Shown: positions 40,755 through 50,253 of the stretch, piece by piece
Layout: every line of letters begins with the position of its first letter
Numbering within the stretch: the first letter of the stretch is position 1
NCBI RefSeq assembly: GCF_018494055.1
Contig: NZ_JABBFQ010000003.1
Span: 62,001 to 126,000 of the forward strand
Length of the DNA: 64,000 bases
Source: Rosenbergiella epipactidis
Lineage (GTDB): Bacteria > Pseudomonadota > Gammaproteobacteria > Enterobacterales > Enterobacteriaceae
Direction of reading: 5' to 3'
The notes under the pieces: model-generated
What the model was told of the DNA's origin: nothing
Seen by the model: only the letters and a program-made list of their open reading frames with translations
Databases searched by the model: none
Position numbers and translations under genes: made by a program

Positions 40755-42747
40755 AACGCCAGAATCTTGGTATCACATCAATGCCGCAGCACAAGCGACC
40801 GACCCAGTAATTATTTATCTTTACGACATGATTGGTCACTGGGGGATCACCGCACAGGCATTTCTTCGCGATTGCCGTGAGGTGGGTGTCTTTGATGCCT
40901 CAGCGATTGAACTGCACATCCATAGCCCCGGTGGCGATGTCATGGATGGATTTGCCATCTTCAATTCATTTTCCAGACTGGCTGCTAAGGTGGATATCTA
41001 CATTGATGGCCTTGCCGCCTCCATGGCATCGGTACTGGCTTGTCTTCCTAATGCCACAGTACATATTCCCGAAAATGCTTGGTTGATGGTACACAAACCT
41101 TGGGGTGGGGTGATGGGGGATTCTGACGAAATTCGTGAATATGCCGAGTGGTTAGATCGTAACGAATCGCTCTTATTATCGGCTTACGCCAATAAAACCG
41201 GTCTTAGCCACGAAGAGATAGCGGCCATGCTTAAAGAAGAAACTTGGCTAGAGGGTGCCATGGCCATTGAAAAAGGCTTTGCGGATGTGCTCGAGGCTCC
41301 TCTAAGCGCTGCCGCACTGATCAATTCGAATAAAATGAAGGAGTTTCATAATATGCCTAAACAGGTTAAGGCACTTATCACACCGCATGCGGCGGCGGAG
41401 CAAAATACTTTACCAAATAACAAAGCCCAGACCACGCAGACCCCGAGCGGCTCCACTGTCGATATGGAACAGCTTGCTCAGAGCATTAGCCAGCAACTCC
41501 TTGCGGCAAATACTGAGCGGGTGACTGCGATTAAAAATGTGTTCAACCCATTCCCTGCCTTTGCTGCACTGCAAACAGAATGCATCAGTGACCAAAGCTG
41601 TACGGTTGATTCGGCGAGAAATCAGTTATTGGCAGCTCTTGCTTCGGGGGTTACCCCTTCAACCGGTTATGCGACTCATCTGCATGCTAGTAATGGCAAT
41701 GTAGTCGGCGACTGCGTTCGTGCGTCTATTCTGGCCAGAGCAGGGTACGATGAAATCCATAAAGATAACGCTTACAACGGATTAACCCTAAGGGAGCTAG
41801 CTCGCGCATCGTTGGCAGATCGCGGTATTGGATTATCAGGACTCTCTCCTATGGCGATGGTGGGCATGGCCTTCACTCATACTCAATCTGATTTTGGCAG
41901 TATCTTAATGGATGTTGCACACAAAGCCGCACTGCTAGGGTGGGATGAAGCCGAAGAAACATTCGATCGCTGGACTCGCAAAGGGACATTAACCGATTTT
42001 AAAGTTTCCCATCGTGTCGGCTTAAATTCGCTGGCAGCACTTCGAAAAGTACGTGATGGTGCCGAATATAAATACATTACGGTCGACGATAAAGCTGAAC
42101 CGATCGCACTGGCAACTTATGGCGAACTCTTCTCACTCACCCGGCAGACAATCATTAACGACGATCTGGATATGTTAACCCGAATTCCCGCTGCAATGGG
42201 CGGGGCCGCGCGAGCGACGGTCGGCGACTTGGTCTACGCCATCCTAACCGGTAACGGTAAATTGAGTGACGGGCATACCTTATTTAGCGCAGAGCACAAT
42301 AATGTGATTAAGGCCGCCATGGATATTGAGGGTCTCGATGCAGCACGCAAAATGATGCGCCTGCAAAAGTCTGGTGAACGTGCACTTAATATCCGCCCAG
42401 CCTATGTACTCACACCGGTGTCGTTAGAATCACGGGCAAATCAACTCATCAAGTCAACCAGCGTTCCCGGAGCAGAGAGTAATAGCGGTATCAATAACCC
42501 AATCCAGAATTTTGCTGAGGTAATTGCCGAACCTCGCCTCGATGCAAGTAGCTCCAAAGCTTTCTACCTCACCGCGGCACAAGGGCGGGATACGATCGAA
42601 GTCGCTTATCTCGATGGTGTCGAGGCGCCCTATGTTGAACAGCAAACCGGTTTTACCATCGATGGTGCAGCATTCAAGGTACGAATTGATGCTGGCGTCG
42701 CGGCGCTCGATTATCGAGGGCTAGTCAAGTCAACGGGCAGTAACTAA
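40702..42747 (+). CDS. Prohead protease fused to major capsid protein
   Basis: A 681-residue fusion. Residues 1-215 are a ClpP-type serine protease (HSPGGDVMDGFAIFN, catalytic Ser in LAASMASVLA, His in WLMVHKPWGG). Residues ~215-290 resemble a scaffold linker, and from ~290 on the protein matches a Mu-type/HK97-fold major capsid protein (ILARAGYDE, RKGTLTDFKVSHRVGL, EYKYITVDDKAE). The protease would free the capsid part during assembly. AAAGGAGGT seven bases before ATG 40702 is one of the strongest ribosome sites in the prophage, fitting a very abundant product. Confidence 0.88.
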   Translation: MNQKSILRNPQANLNTHKTPESWYHINAAAQATDPVIIYLYDMIGHWGITAQAFLRDCREVGVFDASAIELHIHSPGGDVMDGFAIFNSFSRLAAKVDIYIDGLAASMASVLACLPNATVHIPENAWLMVHKPWGGVMGDSDEIREYAEWLDRNESLLLSAYANKTGLSHEEIAAMLKEETWLEGAMAIEKGFADVLEAPLSAAALINSNKMKEFHNMPKQVKALITPHAAAEQNTLPNNKAQTTQTPSGSTVDMEQLAQSISQQLLAANTERVTAIKNVFNPFPAFAALQTECISDQSCTVDSARNQLLAALASGVTPSTGYATHLHASNGNVVGDCVRASILARAGYDEIHKDNAYNGLTLRELARASLADRGIGLSGLSPMAMVGMAFTHTQSDFGSILMDVAHKAALLGWDEAEETFDRWTRKGTLTDFKVSHRVGLNSLAALRKVRDGAEYKYITVDDKAEPIALATYGELFSLTRQTIINDDLDMLTRIPAAMGGAARATVGDLVYAILTGNGKLSDGHTLFSAEHNNVIKAAMDIEGLDAARKMMRLQKSGERALNIRPAYVLTPVSLESRANQLIKSTSVPGAESNSGINNPIQNFAEVIAEPRLDASSSKAFYLTAAQGRDTIEVAYLDGVEAPYVEQQTGFTIDGAAFKVRIDAGVAALDYRGLVKSTGSN

Positions 42748-42774
42748 ACCGTCTTAGTCAGGCGGTTTTTTTAT
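42746..42774 (+). terminator. Terminator after the capsid gene
   Basis: AAACCG / CGGTTT stem followed by seven T. It overlaps the capsid stop and lies within the late operon. Confidence 0.7.
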
Positions 42775-42819
42775 ATCAGAGGGTGGCACACAACTCTCAA
42801 CTATAATGGAGAATTAGCG

Positions 42820-43170
42820 ATGGCAAAGAACTACTTTCAAGACGGGACAACTCTCGATTGGTGCAATGATACGGGTAAGAAAGTGCTATCAGGACAGGCC
42901 GTCATCGTGGGTAACATCGCGGGGGTAGCACTGGGTAATATAGCCGTTGGCGAATGCGGGGTACTGAAAATGACAGGTGTATTCTTATTGAATGCCATAC
43001 GCGATGAGCCTTGGGGCCAAGGAGTAAAACTCTATCTGACTCAAGAGGGATTACTTACGGCTAAGTCCGACGATGGCGAGAAAGCAGCGGTGAAATATTG
43101 CTACGCCGGGGTAGCGTGGACCGATCACCAGATAGGAGAGGAACGCTCGGCAGTTAGGTTAGCTTACTAA
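42820..43170 (+). CDS. DUF2190 capsid decoration-like protein
   Basis: A 116-residue small beta-rich protein of the DUF2190 family (SGQAVIVGNIAGVALGNIAVGECGVLKMTGVF, WGQGVKLYLTQEG), usually encoded right after the major capsid and thought to decorate or cement the head. It overlaps the next gene by one base. Confidence 0.85.
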   Translation: MAKNYFQDGTTLDWCNDTGKKVLSGQAVIVGNIAGVALGNIAVGECGVLKMTGVFLLNAIRDEPWGQGVKLYLTQEGLLTAKSDDGEKAAVKYCYAGVAWTDHQIGEERSAVRLAY

Positions 43171-43529
43171 TGAGCCGTTATGGACAGCGGCTAAAGCGAG
43201 CAGATGCCGCGGTCGATCGTGTATTCTCTGAGACTGAGCGAATCGTATTACTGGTCGGTACGGAGAGCAGAGTAATTACTGCTGTACTGGAAAAGCCGGA
43301 TGGGGAAAGCCAACTTAACGGTGGGGGAAATATTAAACATCTTTCCCCAGCACTCAGTGTGCATACCTCAGATATAACCGGGCTTTTAAAGCGGCATGAG
43401 GTACTCATTGGTTCAGAACATTATTGGGTATCTCAAATCGGTACGGATGAAATGGGGCGAACACGTCTTACCTTAGCAACGGGGGACCCAAATCAACCCG
43501 TAGCCGATATTACAAAGTGGAGCGGGTGA
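43170..43529 (+). CDS. Head-tail joining protein (FII/Gifsy-2-like)
   Basis: A 119-residue protein at the head-tail junction position. The sequence (DRVFSETERIVLLVGTESRVITAVLEKPD, HEVLIGSEHYWVSQIGTDEMGRTRLTLA) resembles the lambda FII-type joiner family often mislabelled as an ATP-binding sugar transporter. It would dock the tail to the neck. Confidence 0.7.
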   Translation: MSRYGQRLKRADAAVDRVFSETERIVLLVGTESRVITAVLEKPDGESQLNGGGNIKHLSPALSVHTSDITGLLKRHEVLIGSEHYWVSQIGTDEMGRTRLTLATGDPNQPVADITKWSG

Positions 43530-43530
43530 G

Positions 43531-44187
43531 ATGGCCAGAAAACGCCGTTTACAGCGTGACATGCTGGTGGATATTGATACCCAAGCCTTGTTGAGTATTG
43601 CGGTCGCTGTAGGGGCCAACCATAAACAGTATCGTAGTGCTTATTCACGCGCGCTGCAACGCACAGCGGTAACCCTGCGTAAACAGGCGATGGCCAATAT
43701 AAAAATGGGTCTGGCACCGAGAAGTTTAACATTGGTACGCCAGCGTTTACTGTCTTTTCGATATTCGCGTGGGGCAACGCTGGACGAAGCGAAACTCTGG
43801 TTTGGTCTAAATGCCATCAAAGTGAAAGACCTCAAAGGGCGTATTCGAGGCCGTATTCGCCCCCATCATAGCCTACGCGATCCCAAGACGGGGCGTTATA
43901 GCCCAGCACGGCGTTCTTCTAATACCGATGTCGGGTTTGAACCTAAAGGCTCATTACTTGAAAGTGCTACCTTTCTAAATGGCGAGGTAGCCCGTGCTCG
44001 CGGTAATAACCGGCGAACGGTAGTCATCCGTGATCCACAAACGCGCCGAACTAAAGAGGCCGAGGTCGATATCTACGCGCCTATGCTCGACTACATTGAA
44101 GACAATGCGTTTTCTGGAGTGGTGGATATTTTCATGCATCACTTTCAGTCCGATATTAAAGGTCGTGTAAAGGCGAAAATCAGTTAA
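43531..44187 (+). CDS. Minor tail protein Z-like
   Basis: A 218-residue basic protein of the gpZ-type tail completion family (AYSRALQRTAVTLRKQAMANIKMG, RQRLLSFRYSRGATLDEAKLWFGL). It acts in completing the tail for head joining. Starts 1 bp after the previous stop. Confidence 0.75.
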   Translation: MARKRRLQRDMLVDIDTQALLSIAVAVGANHKQYRSAYSRALQRTAVTLRKQAMANIKMGLAPRSLTLVRQRLLSFRYSRGATLDEAKLWFGLNAIKVKDLKGRIRGRIRPHHSLRDPKTGRYSPARRSSNTDVGFEPKGSLLESATFLNGEVARARGNNRRTVVIRDPQTRRTKEAEVDIYAPMLDYIEDNAFSGVVDIFMHHFQSDIKGRVKAKIS

Positions 44188-44199
44188 TAAGGAGGTGAT

Positions 44200-44739
44200 A
44201 TGGCCGATCCTCTCTCACTGGCTGTTTATCACCATGCTGTTATTGAGACATTACGCCAATTACCCTGGGTAGCCAATGCGGACACCTACCCTGAGAACAG
44301 AACACAGCTGGTCACACCAGCGATTTATCTCTCTGTCGATAGTTGGAACCCTTGTAGCAATACTAGTGGCCAGCCCAGCGTCACATTATCTGTTTCACTT
44401 TTCATCGTGGTTGATCGTTCCAGTGCCACCATTACCAAACCGGATATTTATATTCGTAGCGCGGCTGCAGATTTAACTCAGTGGTTGGATGGGCAACAAT
44501 TTGGCTTACCTTATATAGAGGGGGCCGAATTTATCTCGGCAGAAGCCGATGCTTTCGATCCTCAATTCGATGATTACTTGGTTTGGCGTATTAGCTTTGA
44601 GCAACAAGCGGCTTTTGGTGCCGATCCGTTTGCACAATCTGGGTCGTTACTGAGGGGCGTATGGTTAGGAAAAGCCCCCGATATTGGTATGGGACATGTG
44701 ATGGATTACCGCAAAATTTATGAGGTAGCTGATGAGTAG
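44200..44739 (+). CDS. Tail terminator-like protein
   Basis: A 179-residue protein at the tail-terminator position (AVIETLRQLPWVANADTYPENRTQLVTPAIYLSVDSW, then a beta-rich middle). It probably caps the tail tube and sheath. The assignment rests mainly on size, fold pattern and place. It overlaps the spike gene by 8 bp. Confidence 0.65.
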   Translation: MADPLSLAVYHHAVIETLRQLPWVANADTYPENRTQLVTPAIYLSVDSWNPCSNTSGQPSVTLSVSLFIVVDRSSATITKPDIYIRSAAADLTQWLDGQQFGLPYIEGAEFISAEADAFDPQFDDYLVWRISFEQQAAFGADPFAQSGSLLRGVWLGKAPDIGMGHVMDYRKIYEVADE

Positions 44740-45349
44740 CGAGGTGGTAGGTGATTTACAGCGGCGTCTTGCGAATATTGTCCGTCGTGGTGTTATTGAG
44801 TCGATTAAGCATGGTGACATCCCTAAATGTCGAGTATCGATAGGTGCACTCATTACGGATTGGTTGCCTTTATGCCAGGGCTTTTCAGGACAATACCGGT
44901 CTGATGTTAATCCCTGTTGTATCGGTGATGCCGTAACGGTTTTATCCGAAGCGGGGGATTTAAATAATGGTCGGGTGTTTCCCGGTTGGGCCACAGGAAA
45001 CAGACCTGTGCCACAGGGTAGAGAGTGTGAGCATATTACTGTGTATGAGGACGGTACCGAAGTTCGCTATAACAGAGAGAGTCATGCCCTCACTATCACC
45101 CTGGCAGAGGGCGGAACTTATCGTATTGTCGGCAATGGGACCCTCGATGGTCCAGTACAAATTACCGGCAAATTAACAGTTAAAGGTAAAACCGATCTAT
45201 TGGCCAATACTCATATCGAAGGAAATCTCACAGCATCGGACGAAATCTCTGATGCCAAAGGAAAGATGAGTGCGATACGAACTACCTACAATGGGCACAC
45301 GCATCGAGAAACCAACAGTACGACGCGAAAGCCTGATCAACAAATGTAG
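44732..45349 (+). CDS. Baseplate assembly/spike protein V
   Basis: A 205-residue P2 gpV-type spike: N-terminal OB-like domain (RRGVIESIKHGDIPKCRVSIG), a middle segment and a C-terminal beta-helix (GTLDGPVQITGKLTVKGKTDLLANTHIEGNLTA) ending in the apex motif NGHTH that binds metal. It pierces the outer membrane on infection. It is the phage counterpart of VgrG/PAAR. Confidence 0.9.
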   Translation: MSSEVVGDLQRRLANIVRRGVIESIKHGDIPKCRVSIGALITDWLPLCQGFSGQYRSDVNPCCIGDAVTVLSEAGDLNNGRVFPGWATGNRPVPQGRECEHITVYEDGTEVRYNRESHALTITLAEGGTYRIVGNGTLDGPVQITGKLTVKGKTDLLANTHIEGNLTASDEISDAKGKMSAIRTTYNGHTHRETNSTTRKPDQQM

Positions 45350-45370
45350 CCCGCGATAGCGGGTTTTTTT
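45349..45370 (+). terminator. Terminator between spike and sheath genes
   Basis: CCCGC-GATA-GCGGG followed by seven T, starting at the spike stop codon. Confidence 0.85.
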
Positions 45371-45385
45371 ATGCCTGGAGAAATT

Positions 45386-46849
45386 ATGTCAGAACTTCAT
45401 GGTGTTGAAACCATTGAGCTCACTGCCGGTACTATGGCGGTTACCACAATAAAAACGGCAGTGATTGGCTTAGTCGGTACAGCCCCCGATGCCTCATTCG
45501 GGACCTGCGCACGGATCACCGTGGGAACGGAACTCCTTGATAACCTATTGTCATTTGAAGCGGATCAGCCTGGGCGTATTGGTAATCAGTACAAAGTGAT
45601 CGCCGTAGCCGCCGTACCTGACAACAATATGTCTGAACCGGTCGAATCGTCGGCAGATTATCACTCAGGGATCCTCACACTGACGCTAGGATGTGATGCC
45701 GAGGGTGTGGTGACGGCTAAGGCCTGTGAAGTGGTACCGCTGGTGGCTCAGCTCGCTAATAGCAAAATACGCCTATTACCTACTAACGGGCAGGGAGTAG
45801 TGATCCCCTTTAGTGTTGAACTTAGCGGCGGAGAGGATGAACCTTATCCGTTAAATACGGCAGTCGTTATGGTAGGCACAAATCAATTACATCGACTGGG
45901 AGAGTCGGGAACACTGAAACAAGCCCTAATGGATATTAACGATCAACGTGCTGCGCTAACGATTGTAGTGCGTGTCGAGCAGGACAATGATAAATCGAGA
46001 CAACGCGCCGCAATACTTAATGGGATGAGAGTATGGAGCCAGAGTGCATCAGTGACGGACTTAACACCTAGGGTACTGATTGCCACCGGCTTTAGCGAAG
46101 ACGATGCAGTGGGTAAGGGGCTCGAGGCTCAGGCGAATAAACTGCGTGCGGTCGCTTATGTGGATTGCGCCTCAATGGTATCGGCACAAGAAGTCGTACA
46201 ACGTCGCCAGTTATACGGCGCGCGCGTGGAATTACTCCGCCCCAGAGTATTGGTCACTGATAAAAATGGTGAGAATCGCTATATGCCTTATTCAGCACGA
46301 GCAGCAGGTTTACGCGCGAGGATCGATGTTGAAAAGGGCTGGTGGTGGAGTAAATCAAACCAAGATATCTACAACATTATCGGGGTCGAGCAGGCTGATG
46401 AATTTATTCTAGGGGAGCCCAATTGCCAAGCCAATCTTCTGAATATGGAAAATATCAGCACCATCATTCGTCGTAACGGATTCAAACATTGGGGTAACCG
46501 GCTTTGTACCGTTGATCCGCAATGGCGATTTGAATCAGTGCGCCGTTCAGCTGATGTCATAGAAGACAGCATTCAAGAAACGGTATTGTTGTACAGCGAC
46601 AGACCCCTCGATCGCGATATCGCAGAGGATATCATTGGGACCATCAACGCTTATATGCGCCAGCTCATTGGGCTAAAAGCTATTTTTGGGGGCGAAGCTT
46701 GGCTTGATGAAGAGCTGAATACCCGAGAATCCCTCGCGGCTGGCCAACTGTATATCAATTATGACTTTGGTCCGAAATCGCCGACGGAGCGTATAACCTT
46801 ACGTGTTCGCGTCAATAAGGATTATGCTATTGAGGAGATGACCAGCTGA
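45386..46849 (+). CDS. Tail sheath protein (FI)
   Basis: A 487-residue contractile sheath protein of the P2 FI family: GVETIELTAGTMAVTTIKTAVIGLVGTAPDA, MPYSARAAGLRARIDVEKGWWWSKSNQDI, ILGEPNCQANLLNMENIST, and a C-terminal GGEAWLDEELNT. ATG 45386 has GGAG five bases upstream; the ATG at 45371 within the terminator tail is unlikely. The last base overlaps the tube gene start. Confidence 0.93.
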   Translation: MSELHGVETIELTAGTMAVTTIKTAVIGLVGTAPDASFGTCARITVGTELLDNLLSFEADQPGRIGNQYKVIAVAAVPDNNMSEPVESSADYHSGILTLTLGCDAEGVVTAKACEVVPLVAQLANSKIRLLPTNGQGVVIPFSVELSGGEDEPYPLNTAVVMVGTNQLHRLGESGTLKQALMDINDQRAALTIVVRVEQDNDKSRQRAAILNGMRVWSQSASVTDLTPRVLIATGFSEDDAVGKGLEAQANKLRAVAYVDCASMVSAQEVVQRRQLYGARVELLRPRVLVTDKNGENRYMPYSARAAGLRARIDVEKGWWWSKSNQDIYNIIGVEQADEFILGEPNCQANLLNMENISTIIRRNGFKHWGNRLCTVDPQWRFESVRRSADVIEDSIQETVLLYSDRPLDRDIAEDIIGTINAYMRQLIGLKAIFGGEAWLDEELNTRESLAAGQLYINYDFGPKSPTERITLRVRVNKDYAIEEMTS

Positions 46850-47355
46850 TGGGAAGCAAAAGCACGTTACGTACCTGGACCTTTTTCGCAAAGGGCATAC
46901 GTATTCAAGGAGCACATGAATACACTCCACCCGAGTTGAGTATTCAGGTCGCAAACCTTCGAAGCGGGGCACAAGATGCCCCTACGCCGGTAGATGATGG
47001 CATGGAGGCGTTAACCTGCCAGGTCAAATTCTGGGGCATTGACACAGATATGCTCGCGCAACTGGGATGTGTTACGGGTCAAAAGTCACGCTTTACCGCC
47101 TACGAGGGATACATGAGTAATGGTACCGCGTTGGGCACTACTGAGGAACTCGAAGGATTTATCTCGAAAGTGACTCGAGATGCTCGTTCCGGAGAATCAT
47201 TGTCAGAAGTCTCGGTTACAGTAGATATAGCACTCAACTACTACAAACAGATGCTGGAAGGACGAGCGCTTATCGAAATAGACACTGAGCGGTTTATTCG
47301 TCGGATTAACGGCGTGGATCAGCTAAGCGGGCTGGCCACTAAAATTCGTCTTTAA
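46849..47355 (+). CDS. Tail tube protein (FII)
   Basis: A 168-residue major tail tube protein of the P2 FII family (FFAKGIRIQGAHEYTPPELSIQVANLRSGAQDAP, EVSVTVDIALNYYKQMLEG). It polymerises inside the sheath. Start overlaps the sheath stop (TGATG). Confidence 0.9.
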   Translation: MGSKSTLRTWTFFAKGIRIQGAHEYTPPELSIQVANLRSGAQDAPTPVDDGMEALTCQVKFWGIDTDMLAQLGCVTGQKSRFTAYEGYMSNGTALGTTEELEGFISKVTRDARSGESLSEVSVTVDIALNYYKQMLEGRALIEIDTERFIRRINGVDQLSGLATKIRL

Positions 47356-47376
47356 CTAAGTCATTCATATCACTAA

Positions 47377-47397
47377 CGGCCTGAGGGCCGTTTTTTA
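47377..47397 (+). terminator. Terminator after the tube gene
   Basis: AACGGCC-TGA-GGGCCGTT followed by a T-run. Confidence 0.85.
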
Positions 47398-47409
47398 TTG
47401 GAGCTGATT

Positions 47410-47715
47410 ATGTACCCAAGTAGTTCGCAAACCATCATCTTGTATACCCCTCTAACGTTAGCTAACGGCGCGCAGTTAACCGAAATAGCGTTAAGAGAAC
47501 CCACCGTTCGTGACCGTATCCTCCGTGAGAAAGATCGGGGTAGCGAGGGAGAAAAAGACGCTCGCATGCTGGCCTTGCTATGCAACATGAACGAGGAGGA
47601 TATCTATGCCTTAACGGCAGCCGATTACTTACAGCTCGAGGAGGCGTTTAACGTTTTTATGCTACCGCCAAGCAAGCGTCCGAAACAGAGATCCTCAACG
47701 GACTCCGCTTCTTAG
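47410..47715 (+). CDS. Tail assembly chaperone gpE
   Basis: A 101-residue P2 gpE-type chaperone (LTLANGAQLTEIALREPTVRDRILREKD, MLALLCNMNEEDIYALTAADYLQLEEAFNVFM). ATG 47410 has GGAG six bases before it. It holds the tape measure protein during tail assembly. It ends at TAG 47713-47715, and a longer product is possible by frameshifting. Confidence 0.85.
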   Translation: MYPSSSQTIILYTPLTLANGAQLTEIALREPTVRDRILREKDRGSEGEKDARMLALLCNMNEEDIYALTAADYLQLEEAFNVFMLPPSKRPKQRSSTDSAS

Positions 47716-47831
47716 GCAAGCATTTGCATTTTCCAATGAGTGATTATCTAGAGATGCCCTTTAATACATTTAAAGACATCCTGTTAGATGAAGTGGAGGC
47801 TATGAAACGTGGCGCTCAATCAAAAATTTAA
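47410..47831 (+). CDS. gpE+E' extension made by -1 frameshift
   Basis: The -1 frame continues after gpE with TEILNGLRFLGKHLHFPMSDYLEMPFNTFKDILLDEVEAM up to TAA 47829-47831, and it overlaps the tape measure start. This is the E' arrangement of P2. The T-run GTTTTTA within the AAC GTT TTT ATG codons is the likely slip site, because a TAA blocks the -1 frame just before it. Slippage itself is predicted from the family. Confidence 0.7.
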
Positions 47832-49590
47832 AGCGGTCATCACCTTTGGTGGAAATCTAGATAGCAGTTGGAAACGCTCTACTCAAGGTATCAATAAAGG
47901 GATCAAGGATGTTGAAAAGCAAACCCAGAAGCTGACTAAACAGCAACAGACTCTCTCGGCGGAGATCAAAAAAGGTAAACTGGCTGGTAAAAATATCAGC
48001 TCACTCAAACGGGACTACAGTACCGTCACGCAAGAGATCAAGAAAACAACACAAGCTCAAGAAGCCCTTAATCGTAAGTTAAAACGTGCTGAGCAATTCA
48101 AGCATATTCAAGGTTTAGGTAAAGGACTCTTCTCTAGAGCTAGCCGGATGGCAGGCGCTCTTATTCCAAGTGGTTTAGCATTAGGTGGCGGTAGTCTCAT
48201 TGCAAGTGCGCTCGGCACGCTCATTACTCCCGCCATACGTAATGCGAAAACTGCTGAGCGAGCAGGGGTTGCTCAGCGTTATGGTGTAGATGTTGAAACG
48301 TTTAATGCCTGGGACACAATAGGCCGGGATTATGGTCTCAACGGGGAAAGCTTTGGTTCTATGTTTGAGGAGTATTTGCAAAAAGCGGGGCAGTACAAAC
48401 AGACCGGTAAGCAGAGGGGGTTAGAAGAAGCGTTTAAGGCACTAGGCTTTAAAGCAGGCGATTTTGCTGGCCTGAAAGATATGGATCAATTTAATAAAAT
48501 TATCGAGCGCGCGCTGACGTTGGAAGACCCAATGGTCGCCTCCTTTGCCCTCGATAAGCTATTGAGTGGTGAAGCAAGTAAAATCCTCATGCTACTCAAG
48601 CAGTCAGGGAAAAGTTATCGTGACGTTATGGAGGAGCAAAAACGTTACCAAATGGTGACCGAGGCCGGTACTCGAGGAGCACAGGAAGGCCAGCAAGCGA
48701 TATCTAATTTGCAAACGGTGATGTCGTCGGCATTGGATGAAATATCGGGGCAACTGGGTGATCAGCTTTCTCCAAAAATTAGAGCGCTGACGGATGATCT
48801 AGCCGATTGGTTCCGAAATGGAGGGATCAATAAAATCGTTCATTTTATGAAGAACGAAATGTATCCCAGCGTACTGAAATTTGGAAGCGGCGTCCTTTTG
48901 GTGGGTAAAGTTCTCTATGCTGCGGCGAAAAAACTTTCGTGGTTGTTACCCGACGATATAGGTAATAAAAAACGCTTATTGCAAGCAGTGGCGACCGGAA
49001 CTCCATTAAAAATTGCCGAAATTCAAGCCAGAGAGGCAGGGTTGGGGGACTGGTTTGCTCAACGGGTTAACTCACCGAAGGTAGTCGATTTCCTGACAAA
49101 CCAATGGGCTCAAGCCGAAGAGAAGGCAGGATGGCGAGTCACTCGAAATCCCTTCAAAAACGGAGAATTCCAAGAGAGCACAAGCCAGCTATTGCTCGAG
49201 TCCATCGATGGTAAATCTAAAAGTGAGCCTTTACCCCTCAGTTGGTTAAGCGAATCCTCCCTAATTCAACCTGAATTATCACCCGCACCTTTCCCTACTC
49301 ACCATGACAAAACCGCTATTACTGAAGATAACCGCCCAGGGGGTGATAACGATGCTTCCTCAGTAGAAAGAGCTTCTTGGGCGACCTTGATGCAGCATAT
49401 TACTCAAGCAGAGGGTGCGCCAAAAACTACGGAAATAACGGATCGACGCAAACAGGAATTGAAGATTGAAATCAATGTCAGTGATGAGAAAACCGGTGTA
49501 TCAATCGCTGACGAAGTGGTTAATCGAGTCAAAGCTGCCGATATTTTTAACGGTAATAACGCGATGTATGACAAAGGAGAGCTTTGGTAA
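47809..49590 (+). CDS. Tape measure protein (gpT)
   Basis: A 593-residue tape measure starting at GTG 47809. The N-terminal third is coiled coil (NKGIKDVEKQTQKLTKQQQTLSAEIKKG), followed by a Gly/Ala-rich hydrophobic stretch (AGALIPSGLALGGGSLIASALG) and a long helical part. It sets tail length and is shorter than P2 gpT (about 815), so a shorter tail is expected. It overlaps gpE' at its start and gpU at its stop. Confidence 0.85.
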   Translation: MALNQKFKAVITFGGNLDSSWKRSTQGINKGIKDVEKQTQKLTKQQQTLSAEIKKGKLAGKNISSLKRDYSTVTQEIKKTTQAQEALNRKLKRAEQFKHIQGLGKGLFSRASRMAGALIPSGLALGGGSLIASALGTLITPAIRNAKTAERAGVAQRYGVDVETFNAWDTIGRDYGLNGESFGSMFEEYLQKAGQYKQTGKQRGLEEAFKALGFKAGDFAGLKDMDQFNKIIERALTLEDPMVASFALDKLLSGEASKILMLLKQSGKSYRDVMEEQKRYQMVTEAGTRGAQEGQQAISNLQTVMSSALDEISGQLGDQLSPKIRALTDDLADWFRNGGINKIVHFMKNEMYPSVLKFGSGVLLVGKVLYAAAKKLSWLLPDDIGNKKRLLQAVATGTPLKIAEIQAREAGLGDWFAQRVNSPKVVDFLTNQWAQAEEKAGWRVTRNPFKNGEFQESTSQLLLESIDGKSKSEPLPLSWLSESSLIQPELSPAPFPTHHDKTAITEDNRPGGDNDASSVERASWATLMQHITQAEGAPKTTEITDRRKQELKIEINVSDEKTGVSIADEVVNRVKAADIFNGNNAMYDKGELW

Positions 49591-50063
49591 TGAGTGGATT
49601 CTCTGTACCCGCAGCGGTTGAATATCAGGCAATGACAGCTAAGCGCGAGAGAGTCAGTAATCACTCTAGGGTGATGTTGTTACTCGGTGATTTTGAATTC
49701 TCGATTGATATGCTGACTTACAACCAATTAGCGCGTGAGGCCAATTGGCGTTGGAGTGCGCAGGAACGTATAGGGCGTCCAGATCTTTTACAGTACACAG
49801 GCAAAACCCGGCGCACAGTGACTCTTCAAGGAGAAGCCCATGCTTTTCTTCACCGTGGTGTGAACGCAATCGATGATCTCTACGAGCTTGCAGATAAAGC
49901 TACACCGCTATTGTTGGTCAGCGGAGCCGGTGATGTTCTCGGATATTGGGTAGTGGAGAAATTCAGCGACAGTACCACAAGATTTTTACCTGCAGGGGCT
50001 CCGCGACATAAAACCTTTTCGATAGGAATTCGACATTATGGTGACGATTTATCAAACCCGTGA
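49590..50063 (+). CDS. Tail protein U
   Basis: A 157-residue P2 gpU family protein (VMLLLGDFEFSIDMLTYNQLAREANWRWSAQERIGRPDLLQYTGK, DVLGYWVVEKFSDSTTRFLPAGAPRHKTFSI). ATG 49590 overlaps the tape-measure stop (TAATG). Confidence 0.9.
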   Translation: MSGFSVPAAVEYQAMTAKRERVSNHSRVMLLLGDFEFSIDMLTYNQLAREANWRWSAQERIGRPDLLQYTGKTRRTVTLQGEAHAFLHRGVNAIDDLYELADKATPLLLVSGAGDVLGYWVVEKFSDSTTRFLPAGAPRHKTFSIGIRHYGDDLSNP

Positions 50064-50253
50064 TGGGGATATGCTAGATGCCATTTGTGCCGAGCGATAC
50101 GGTTCAGTTCATCTTGGTAAAACACTCATATTAGTCTTACAAGCCAACCCGGGATTGGCCGATTTAGGCGCAGTCTATGCAGCCGGCGTATCGGTCGTAT
50201 TACCGGAGCTTCCAGCACAAGCGTCTATCCCGAGTTTCGTGTTATGGGAGTGA
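50038..50253 (+). CDS. Tail protein X (LysM-like)
   Basis: A 71-residue P2 gpX family protein with a LysM-like fold (YQTRDGDMLDAICAERYG, VLQANPGLADLGAVYAAGVSVVLPEL). It overlaps gpU by 26 bp and gpD by 10 bp. Confidence 0.9.
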   Translation: MVTIYQTRDGDMLDAICAERYGSVHLGKTLILVLQANPGLADLGAVYAAGVSVVLPELPAQASIPSFVLWE

